From assembly GCA_014773175.1 (NCBI GenBank), contig VXCM01000720.1:91039-155038 (forward strand): a stretch of 64,000 nt of DNA. The letters are read 5' to 3'. The position numbers and the translations under genes are program-made. How positions within the stretch are numbered: position 1 is the first letter of the stretch; the number at the start of each line of letters is the position of its first letter. Positions 19,534 to 30,147 of the stretch are shown in pieces. The DNA is from Lucifuga dentata (lineage: Eukaryota > Chordata > Actinopteri > Ophidiiformes > Bythitidae). The notes below the pieces were generated by a model. That model had not been told where the DNA came from. It worked only from the letters and a program-made list of their open reading frames with translations, and searched no databases.

Positions 19534-19757
19534 ATGTATTATCAAAAAAGTTTGCTTTCCCATCCTTATGCCAAAATGGGACTTTGTCCATTAGCCCTAA
19601 ATAATGCCACATCCCAAGGACATTAATAACAAAATATTTTTCCATACAGCAAAGAACACAACAATCAGAAGTGACAAATAAAAACACACAGTGAATGTCA
19701 ACTTACATGTCTCTTCTTTCCTCCTTTCAGAAAGTTGCACGGCTGCTTCACATTCAT
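16352..19757 (-). CDS. cabp5: Calcium-binding protein 5-like EF-hand sensor (170 aa)
   Basis: Six exons splice in frame on the minus strand: 19757-19707, 18589-18559, 18470-18327, 16955-16846, 16683-16536 and 16380-16352 (stop TGA). The N-terminal exon ([17 protein letters not shown]) is the least certain but keeps phase 0 and resembles the short basic CaBP leader. EF1 is [14 protein letters not shown]2 is degenerate ([14 protein letters not shown]), as throughout the CaBP family. EF3 ([12 protein letters not shown]) and EF4 ([12 protein letters not shown]) are canonical. The stretches [15 protein letters not shown] and [16 protein letters not shown] match CABP5 better than CABP1, 2 or 4. CaBP5 is a neuronal calmodulin relative of retinal bipolar cells that modulates Cav1 channels and release. 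The leader shows no Gly2 myristoylation signal. Which teleost co-orthologue it is cannot be told. Confidence 0.85.
16783..16822. repeat. (GA)n microsatellite in cabp5 intron
   Basis: About twenty uninterrupted GA units, ending 24 bases from the donor of the 16955-16846 exon. On the transcribed strand it is a TC tract just inside the intron. Confidence 0.9.
17201..17752. mobile_element. Non-autonomous DNA transposon with about 32-bp inverted ends (cabp5 intron)
   Basis: The left end (TTATGCTGCATTCGAGCTAC, continuing CTCGGAAGTCAG) pairs with the reverse complement of the right end at 17721-17752 with a few mismatches. The 552-bp interior carries no coding capacity. It sits inside the cabp5 intron between 16955 and 18327, so it is transcribed in antisense to its own left-right orientation. 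The superfamily was not determined; no clean target-site duplication was found. Confidence 0.75.
19478..19533. repeat. (CTAT)n microsatellite
   Basis: About fourteen perfect CTAT units in the cabp5 first intron. A second long CTAT array occurs at 45697-45761. Confidence 0.95.
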
Positions 19758-20454
19758 GCTGACAGGCTCTGTGGAGATCCTGGGTCACTCGTATTTGTGA
19801 AGTGCTTTGTTAAAAACAAGTAACATTTTCTGTTTTATGTGTCTATACCTTGGGATTTTTGTTTTGTTTTTGTTTTTTGTTTTTTGTTTTTTTTTTTTGT
19901 AGTATCTCTCTGTGTGTGTATGTGTGTGTTTGTGTATGATCAGTGCCAATCTATGTTTGCCAGAGAGAATGGATGAAGTCCTTCATGGATTATCAGCTTT
20001 ACTCTAAAAAAGAGAGATAAGCTTAATGCTGTGTGTATTTCAGTGATACATTAGTGTTATTTTTAAGGTTGTTTCACTGTGAATAAACTGATTGTAATGT
20101 CATAATACATTTAGCTCAAATAAGAAACACAATTTCAATATAGTAGGAAGAACTGTGAACTATAAAAAGTGCAATTTCTCACCTCTTCCTTGGATTTCAA
20201 TCCTTAATAGTAGAAAAAATGGAGCCTATGTAGAAAATTTATGAGTGTTTTCTCAATTTCTTCTGTTTGCTTCCTCCTCCTGTCTTTTTGTATGATGCTA
20301 GTTGAATAAATGGGTGACTGGACAGAGATTTATGGCTAAAAGAGACAAGAAAAAGTGCTGGCTGTGGTACAACAGATGGGAAATGAGGCAGTGGGGGAAA
20401 GTCTAGTATTAGATGGGACAGGATTGTGGATCACATGTCCTTATGTAACATACC

Positions 20455-20700
20455 AAGAATCAAGTCAAGTTTATGTCAAGTCAAGTTTATATAGCCCAGT
20501 ATCATATTCAATGTCTCCAAAGGCTTTACAGATCCACACATTAGCACTTCCCAACCCAGCCCAAGCTCTAAGAAGATGAAGAAAAACTCCCTAAAAACCT
20601 TATTGTATATGGGAAATGGAAGAAACTTTGGGACAGGCTAGATTCCCTCTCCTCAAATGACTGGGTGTGCAATAGGAGCCACAGGTGTAGAAACAGATAA
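20455..20700 (+). repeat. Diverged teleost dispersed repeat
   Basis: It opens with a duplicated tcaagtcaagtttat motif and 'tatatagcccagtatca', continues with 'aaggctttacagatccacac', 'aagaaaaactccct' and 'ggaagaaactttgggacagg'. This order matches a very common fish repeat (consensus parts 'tttatatagcgcc', 'aaggcgctttaca', 'ggaaaaactccc', 'aggaagaaacct'). It is decayed. Whether it derives from a SINE or a LINE tail cannot be decided here. Confidence 0.6.
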
Positions 20701-22401
20701 ATTAAAAAGATCAAAGACAAGGAAATATTACAGAATAATATGAACAGCAAATAATCAATGATCCAGTATCAGTTTAGTCAATATGAAATCAACATTATGA
20801 TGACTAAAATATGAGTCACATAGAGTAAATGGGGGGCACCTGCATCTAGGGGTGGTGGTGGTGGTGGTGGCTTACTGGTCACAGCTGAGCTTCAGGACCC
20901 CAACGCTCACACATGAGTGTGAGGAGGATCCACATATCCAAAAAAAGAGAGAAGTGAATTAGCGCTTGCATTTGTACCTTTTTGATGACAGTTGATGAGA
21001 TTTCCATGTTAACCTGAATGGATATAACTGGTACATATTGTTGAAGTAGTCAGTCTCAGCATGAAAGTTATTATTTGAGACCTCATGGAGCAAATATAAT
21101 ATATTTCCATATGAGAATATGGTTCATCAGACAATTACATAACCATTCACCAGTATTACAAAAATTTAAGAAGAGCTACATTTTCAAATCTACACGCATT
21201 GGTTGCATTTTAAGCTGACCTGACTGTTGCATTGCATGACAAACAGAATGCATGAGCCTAAACCAAATCACCACGACCAATCATGTCAAACAAAGTATTT
21301 AGTCAGGGCCACACTCTTTTTGTTATATAAAGTACTAATAGTCGTGGACATTTCCAATTTACTTTTCAAATCTTTTTACATAACAGCATTGATCCTTACT
21401 TTTTTAAAACACACACAGACACATCAACTTCAACATATTTCCAAAATTACCCTAAGAATGTAATTTTTAAAGCATTTCACTGGAAAAAAAAAAAAAAAAN
21501 GAAAAAAAAAAAAAAAAAGAAAAGTAGTCATGAGATTTCACCTTTATCCTCCAATAAAAGAGTGAGATGATAAATCCACTGTGACTACTTTAGGAAATCA
21601 GTTTTTTACAACATCACACAAACACACATGTTAAGATATTAAAATTACTAATTCATAAAAAGATATTAAAATTGCCATTGTCCAGGATGGTGAAAATAGC
21701 TGGTGTATTTTTGGGCAGGCATGATAACAAAATACCAAGACAGACACTTTTTAAATGTTGTTGGTGGGCTCCTCACAGCTTTCCACAGATGTGAAGTGAC
21801 TGTCCGTTCCTGCCTGAGTCCGTTTTCACCGCTAGATGGTGCTACAGACTAGGAGAAATGGAGGGATTTGGTAGTTGTACATAATGTCCCACATAAGGTG
21901 ATATTTGTATTTCATGAAGCATCAGCCAACATAAAAATAAAAAATAAAACATCGGCATTGTGGTCCAGCACTTACTTTTCAGAGTTTGAAGGCATTTTTT
22001 TTTTTTTTTAAATATGTGAAGGAGGCGACATTGCTCTTTAATCTGTCTTCATAGTTATAACTGTGGTTAAAAGTCTTCTTTTAGTTTATTAGTAATTATG
22101 AATTAAATTGATTAAATTAATTTTATGCAATTTATTAAATTACAAATAACTTCAACTTATTTGTTTATTGTTATTTGTTTAATGTGATCTATTGAATTCA
22201 TTTAATTTGAATTATTTTATTTTTATAGCTTTAAATTATTGTTACTATTTATTTTGGTTATTGCTTCTATTTATTTACTTATTATTACCGTTTCTACTCA
22301 TTTACTTATTTATTATTTGTCACAATTTAAGTTATAAAAGATGCAGCATGTTTACCTGTACGTTGCGTCTCGCTTGTAAAAATTGGGCAAAAATTTAGCT
22401 G

Positions 22402-22420
22402 CTGTGTGTGTGTGTGTGTN

Positions 22421-22481
<61 letters not shown>
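22402..22481. repeat. (GT)n microsatellite, about 80 bp, containing an N (22420)
   Basis: A long GT array lies 257 bases upstream of the proposed slc6a16 start exon. The N marks an unresolved join, so the true length may differ. Confidence 0.95.
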
Positions 22482-22484
<3 letters not shown>

Positions 22485-22540
22485 GTTTTAGGATCAGCCC
22501 CTTCGCTCTCTCCATTGGCTCCAGCTTAGCGTAAGTAGTC

Positions 22541-22740
22541 GTAACTTTCTCTACTTCAGAGGAGACTAGAGACTCCGTGCTGCTGAACAACGTGAAACTT
22601 GCCAAAACTCCTCCCACGTCCGTGTCTCCTAAAAATCCACATTCATAAGCCTGAATCTCTCACAGAGCAAAAGGAGGAGGAGGAAGAGGAGCAGAGGGAC
22701 AAAACGTGACGGGGACGGAGGAAACTTCAGCTGCAGCATG
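22541..22740 (+). promoter_or_regulatory. Candidate slc6a16 promoter/5'UTR exon ending in ATG|GTAAAA
   Basis: A purine-rich leader (aggaggaggaagaggagcag) leads to GCAGC-ATG directly followed by a GTAAAA donor at 22741. Joined to the CAG acceptor at 29131-29133, the ATG would sit in frame before ACA GAG AAG. No in-frame ATG exists in the open stretch upstream of 29134, so a separate start exon is required; this is the best one I found. A 6.4-kb first intron follows. Confidence 0.45.
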
Positions 22741-23176
22741 GTAAAAATCTCTACACGCGTCCTCCTAGTTTCATGCGTTAAAACCCTACAAGTCTTTTCT
22801 AGTCACCTTCAGCTTTATTCAGCCTGTTTAAGCAGCTCGCATTTATTGTGTTGTATAAGAGAAAGTTTGTCACTTAGTCGTGATTAGACTTTAGGCTGCC
22901 TTTTGCCTCTCTAATCTCTCTAAGCAGCTGGTTTTCTATACATTTGTGTTATGGAATGTTACCCAGTAGCTACACAATGTATTCACTGTATGTTTCTGAC
23001 TTATAACTAACTATGTGTTTGGCTGCTGTACATGATATTAAGGTGCCTGTTTATTAATAAACGTAGCTAAACGTATAAATAAATGGAATATGGGCTACAT
23101 ATTACAAATATATGAAGGGTTTGTTTAGAGACAGGCAACTTCTCATTTAAATAAAATTGCAAAAAATAAATAAATA

Positions 23177-23214
<38 letters not shown>

Positions 23215-25229
23215 GAATAAAGCAACTAAATATAAGTAGTATGCAGTTTGATATTATCTCAATGCACACTAAAAATATGACTTTAAAGTTTTATTTAAAA
23301 AAAAAAAAAAANAAAAAAAAAAAAGGAAATCTGTTTTTGCAAACAAGCTTACCTTAAAGCACAGAACATGCAGTATTTTTCCACTGCAGGAAGCCATAGG
23401 TAGTGGGCTATATTGAAATGGAAAAAAGTAAATGTGTTATGCAACACTGTGGCAAAAAGGTGTGTGTGCTTAGGGGGTGCGAGGCAGAAACTTCAAACTT
23501 TGCGGTTCACTCATACATGCATGAAACACTCACACGCACACGCAAAAGTCACAAGTGTATCTGAGAGAGTATACAGTATGTACAAGTGTATACCTGTGCT
23601 GGGTGTTTTCACTGTTGTCTGCTTGCTGCCTAAATGCCTTCTGGGACAGATTTCAGCTCCTGTGAATCTAAAACACAGTAAATCTGTAGAGAAAATGAAT
23701 AAATGAGTGTGAGAATTAATTGTGTATGGATGGAAGATAGTGATGGCTTACATTGCAAGGCCAATATCAGCACAAGTTATTCATTGTAGGTGTTGTCAAA
23801 TAAACAGTAGCAAAAATTGGCCAATCAGAACCTTGGATCTGGGTTATTCCTCAGCCCCTTCTCGCATGCTTAATTTTGGGGATTTTTGTTTGCACTTCTG
23901 AGAGTAGCAGTTTTTTATGTTTGTTCAAGCACTGTAATGTCTGCTCATAACTAATAACCCAATCGCCTGACTGTATTCAAAACTTACTGGTCTTGCTTCA
24001 TCTAAGTATAAAACATAATCATACCATAAGATCATACCATAATTTTTTTTTTTTTTTTAAGAAAAAACTGCCACCCAGTAGATTAGAAAACGTAAAACAT
24101 TTTATGGGAGGCTATAGCATTAATTTGTGCTATCAGTGAAAGTAGCAAAAGAGGCATTTATTTTGTGGAAAAGTCATGGATTCAATTTCCATTCTTTTAT
24201 TTTGAAGGCAAAGTGACTTGAGCTGCTGGCCTCAAATGTCAATATAAGGTATAAGGTGTAAGGTGACGGGTCATCTATATAGAAAAATTCACAACATGAC
24301 TGTGGCAGCACAGAGGATAATGGCAGCTTGGAAAAATAAAACACCAAAGAAGAAGAGTGCTCTGGGGTCTCTCACAGTCTGCTTCAATTATGCATTTTAA
24401 AACTTACTTTTGGATGAAATTTGAATTACCATTTCATTAAGTAATAACAGAAGATTATAAATGCATAATCTAATGTAATTCAATCTGCCTTTGTGAAAAT
24501 TTTAAAGGACCATACTGGCAATAGTGCATGTTTGAGCCCAATATGTACAACCCACCTATACATCACGTTGCTGACAACCATTCCCCAAGATATACTACTG
24601 GAGCGGGAAATTTAAAAAAAAAAAAAAAAATTTTACTCCAATTGGTTTCATGTCATTCCAGCACACTCTTAAAATCAACTTGTAAAGACTTGAAACGCAC
24701 TCGAGGTAAATAATCCATCATAGCGAACACAAGATGTAATACTTTATTTGTCGAACTGTAAACTTTTAACTGGTCCAACATGGAGCTGCACAAAAGACAA
24801 TGTAAGTCTCCACCAGGGAATATAGTCCCAGAAGAAGATGCTGTTACAGAGAAATTGAAACAACCATGCCATCCACAATCATGCATAAATGTTAGAAGGT
24901 GAAAAATTTTATTTTAAGGTGGGTGTATCACCTGAACATTTGATTATGAAGATTAGGGGGTTAGGTGCTAAAGTAGTATATTTTGGGAAATGATTGTCAG
25001 TAACGTAACGTGTATGTGGATTGTATATTTTGGGCTCAAACACACATGATCGCCGGTATGGTCCTTTAAAAGGTGTTTTTTAGAGATTAGGTTGGCCAGC
25101 TGAAATCTGCTGTTACTATTACCGTTCTCTGAAAACAGAACTGTGGCTGCCTGTTTTCCAGCTGTACCCAGAGATAGACCCTGACTGACCAGTAGTCAAA
25201 AGAGTACATAACATAACCTCTCTGTCTCC

Positions 25230-25283
<54 letters not shown>

Positions 25284-28200
25284 CTCGCTCTGTGCTGGGG
25301 GAAGGGGCTATTGGGAAGAAGATCATTGAGGGTCGTGCTAAATATAGAAAAGAGCATAACAGAAAAATGCAGCAGTTTAGTAGAAAAGTTTCACAGCAGA
25401 CTGCAGCAAGTCTCAACAGTGAACAATGCTAGTTGCTAGAACCTGAAATACAACTGCACTCATAAATAAACTATTCTTGAAATATTATGTCATGTGGTTG
25501 AAAGGTGTACACATAACAATAGAAAGATGGAGGTTCAGCCGCCACATGATCTTCATTCAAGAAACCACAGGGGTCTCTGGTACTTGCTTGCATTATTATG
25601 AAAGGAACAGTTTCAAAGTTTAGGATGTCTTTAACATCAGTTTTTGCGTTTTGTGGTTAGGTTGTCTCTCAACGTCATGTTCTAAAGGGTGCTGTGTGTT
25701 ATGTGTTTGATTTGAAAGTGGAGAGATATACTGTACCACCAAGGTCATTCAGAGATGTAGTAGAGAAAGTTTATTACATCACAGTCTGGTAATATCTGAA
25801 CTAGAGTAACTTTGGTTAGTGTTACCTTAAAGGACGATACCGTCCATTTTGCATGTTTGAGCGAAGTGGTGCATTCAAGTGCTGTAGTGAAGATCTGACA
25901 ACAGGAAGCATTTTCAGATCACTTCACAGTTTTTTTTTTTTACTACGCTTAAACACTAAAATTATGTAACTTTGAAAAAAAAATGAATATACGTGTTGTT
26001 CACGATGATGGATTACCTATCCAGGTAGGAAGGTAGGAAAAAAAATGTTTAATTCATCGTTCCAGTAGTATGCTTTGGGAAATGATTGTCAGTAACATTA
26101 CGCGTATGAAGATTGAATATATTAGGCTCAAAAATGCAAAATGGATGGTATGGTCCTTTAAGTAATATCAGAAGATTATAACTGATTACATTCATTGTTT
26201 TGGCCCCCGCTCTGTGGACAGGTCTTAAATGCTTTAAGCGTAGCTGAAAATTTTTAACAGATTAAAAGACTATGGCGTTGTTTCTGGCATGTCATTTCAA
26301 AATCCCAGTAACAAGTAAATTCCTGTCAAGCAAATGTCTTTCCTATCGAGTATCATGTTGTCCAAACTTAATTGAGTAGCGCTATCAAAACTCCAAAAAA
26401 GCCTGTTGTTTCCCAAAACATTTATTTCATGAGCTGAGAGCAAACTAAACCTAAGACATTGGTAATGTTGCATTTTTCTAAATTGCAGAGGAATTTTATT
26501 TAAAGTCTGACTCTTGCATGTGCAGGCATAGCATCGTCACCTGTATCTTAGCCTGAGCAATCCTTCAAGCTCACTAAATCAGCATTTTAGGAAAATTATG
26601 GGCTTTTTTCTTAAACTTTGATGTGTTACATATAAAATACAAGGAGTAAGGGTAACATTTTGTCCATTCACAAGACATTTGCTGGATGGGAATTCACTAT
26701 TGCTGTCTTTGGGACTCCGAAATGTTATGTCAGAGACAACGCCATCCAGAATATGTACTGAACAAAAATATAAATACAGCACCATTGTACTAAACAGTGT
26801 CATTTTTTTTTCAAAGATATAATGCTTATATCTGCTGAGATGTTTAAAAAAAAAAAAAAAAAAAATTGTGATATCCATGCTAGTGACCACTCCAATACAA
26901 ATGAGGTTAATCCATTCATGAGACAGTTTTGGTGTGTCTTGTTGACACTGCATGGCCAACTGGGGACAATTTAAGGCCACCCCAAAATGCCAGATGTCAT
27001 CATACATCACAGTGCCACGGACGTCGTAAGTCACGAGAGATGGTGCTGTTGGCACGCTGAGTGTTGGAATGACCACCAGAGCTGTTTCTGTACAGAGGAA
27101 TGCTCATCTGTACAGAAACAGCATGAGGATTGTCTGCACGTCGGTCATGCTGTGTGAACTTTGTTTTGTGAATTGTAAACAATAACATGCTTAAATCTAA
27201 AATTGATGACACAAGCCGGCATGTAAATTAACAGTAAAACATTACAAAAGATTATTATGTATATGGAGTTCATATTATTTGCTGTCCAAACTTGAATCTT
27301 AATAAAATTGCTCTCTTTGCTTTTTTTTTTTTTTTTTTTTTTTTGTTGAGTGTTGAACTACTGATAGCCATTTTCATGCCTTGTTACCAACTATATCCAC
27401 TCCATGACCTACCCACCTCAGCACCACCCACAGTGTGGACCAATGCAATCTAACACCTCCCAGTNCCCAGGGTCTGCATGAAGCATGAAGGCTGCTCCTT
27501 TCCCTTTCCCTTCCTCCTGTGTGTATACACATGCACATTTGTTTTATCGCTTGCTCGTGTTTCTATTTGTGTGTGTATACTAAAATCAGCCACTCTGGCC
27601 ACATCTCTAAAACCAAATACCACATGCTTTTCTATGTCTCACACCTTGTGTTTGTACTTTTCCATTCTCTCTGCTGATACTAATGGCGTATACTCATTCG
27701 CCGGCCAGGTCATGTCTGAGAGCCAGTTTTGCCCATGCCATGATATTCTGGATTTAGCTTGCTCATCTGAGCAGAGTCAGATGGTGAGAGTTCAGCATTC
27801 TAGTATGGCAACTTCATCTGATCATCTGGCTAACTGGCACAAAAGTGATCAAAAAAAGACCATACACAGAAACAAATCTAGTCACTGTGAATGGTGCTGA
27901 AAAATGTACTTCTTGACAATTTTAAATTACATTAATAATCTAATTTACAATATTATAAATTGGCATGAGCTAAATCTGTGGACAGTAATGAATGAGAATG
28001 GATCTCAGCCTCACTTTTTCCCACATGTAACATATCCCACTTGTTTATTTATGTAAAGGGAGTGCTGCATGAATTACATATGTCTTATGATTTCTTTTTC
28101 ACGTGGGGGTAGGGCATCCATGTGACACTATAAAAACAAAAGTCAATCTTCTCTGTTTTTCAGATACAGGACACCTTGTATGTTATTATCGACTGTTTCG

Positions 28201-30103
28201 GTTAAATGATAGGTTGAACTCAGCAGGTGTCTGCTAGAACAATTCCAGTCTGTCGAAGGCAGAACGTACTGGAATCTTTCATGTGGTGCAGAACCTAAGT
28301 TAATGGCTGATCTGATTCTTCTTGATCTACGATTTACAAATGTTGATTACCCATCATTACTACATATGCAAAGATTCTTTCTTGAGATCAAAGGAAGTTG
28401 AATTAAGTTTGTCTTTTTAATATGAAATCCCTCTTTTGTTTCTCCTGTGACATATTTCTGATCACAGTGATTTCTAATCACACACTGTGTATACACTGAC
28501 TGATTTCTCAATCAGTGTGTACACACTGATTGAGAAACTTTGTGGCAGTTATGAATGTAGATTTTGAGCCCCATTTCTTATGATAAAAAACCAACACTTC
28601 ATGGTTAGTACCTGGATCACAGCAACCAATATTTGTTACAAGGCACAAATGGGCGGTAAGCTAGACAAAATACAAACATATCTTATACCACTGGGCAGCC
28701 CAGATCAAGTGTTATCATTATCATGACTTTGTTGAAAATAATTTGATAAGATTATAAGATTTCAGTGACTCCAAAAGTACTTGGAATGTCAGAAGGTTTA
28801 ATTGGAGAAAATATTACCAAGCATTCCGGGAGAAATAGTGCTGCATGCAGACTAGATCTAACATAACAGTCAATTTAAGGCATAGTAATGGATGACAGAC
28901 TATTTACTAAGTACACAGTTTAATCATATACTGATTAATCCAAACTAATAGCATATTTATTCCAACTCATCCTATGCTACCTGCCCTGACTGACTCCTGA
29001 TCGCCACCATTGCAACAGCAACTTGTTTCCAGTCTAGCAAATGGTCTGAATGTGATAAGTCCTCCTAAAGGTTTGATATCCGCTAAACTTATGTCTAATA
29101 TCTACGTCTGATCGACTCTCTGATTATGACCAGACAGAGAAGCCGCCACTGCCCAGCGATGAAAACACAGACTGGCTGAGTGAAGGCCAGTCTCAGACTC
29201 AACTTACGACTAGTCCAAATGAAGTTGAGACAGACAATGGGGACCGACCAGCGTGGGACTCAAAGATCCAGTACGTGTTGGCCCAGGTGGGGTTCAGTGT
29301 GGGCTTGGGAAATGTGTGGAGGTTCCCATACCTCTGCCACCAAAATGGAGGAGGTGAGTGACGTGGTGATTCTAGTCATCATGGTTTTTTTGTTTTTTTT
29401 TGGCTCCAGTGAATGACTAGTTTGCACCTTGTTTACAGGAGCATTTTGATGACATAAGACCTAAGAGAGTGTGTATAAGTGTGAATGTACATACAGTAAG
29501 TTTGCATTTCCTGTGATCTTTCATCTCTACATGTATTTCTTTTCACTGCAGGAGCCTTCATGTTGCTTTATGTTTTTCTTTTACTGATTGTGGGGGTTCC
29601 ACTGTTTTTTATGGAGTTGGCAGCTGGACAGAGCATTCGCCAGGGCAGCATCGGTGTGTGGAAACACATCTCCCCAAAGCTGGCAGGGATCGGCTACTCC
29701 AGCTGCATGGTGAGGATTTTATTTCCTTATTTATTGCATTGTATTCTTTGTTTAGGACAGCGTATTTGCATGTGTTATAAGGTTTATTCTGGATTTATTT
29801 GGTAGTTTGGGCAATTACAAGCCAAGATGGGGAAGCAGCGAAATGTATTCTCCACCCTGTTTTCAACAAAGCCCTAATTGTTAATTCTGATGTCAGAAAG
29901 TAAGGTTGACCTCATCATACCCTGTTGTTGTGTTTTCTTCATGCTCAGATTTTGCAGATATAGGATATTATCAGTATTTCTAATTTCTAATCCCCTGAAT
30001 GAAGTATTCGTCAGCTTTTTCAGGGTCTCATTAAGAAACATTAGAACTTAGATCCTATTTTATCACCTTTAGGTAAATAAGCATTTGCTGTATGATAAGT
30101 TAC

Positions 30104-30147
<44 letters not shown>

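Larger units (their letters stand above)
19758..22540. other. Gene-free interval upstream of cabp5 and slc6a16
   Basis: This is the divergent intergenic region between cabp5 (-) and slc6a16 (+). It holds T-rich tracts near 19860-19900, a dispersed repeat at 20455-20700, a poly(A)-N join at 21482-21518 and the long (GT)n array at 22402-22481. I recognise no further exons. Confidence 0.6.

Noticed and set aside
26579..27076. 165-codon minus-strand frame as a gene
   Set aside because: It spans a Tc1-type repeat remnant and a poly(A/T) tract and has no protein similarity that I recognise.
29180..29416. Methionine frame inside the first SLC6 exon
   Set aside because: It is a shifted frame; the real frame gives the NVWRFPY motif and matching splice phases.
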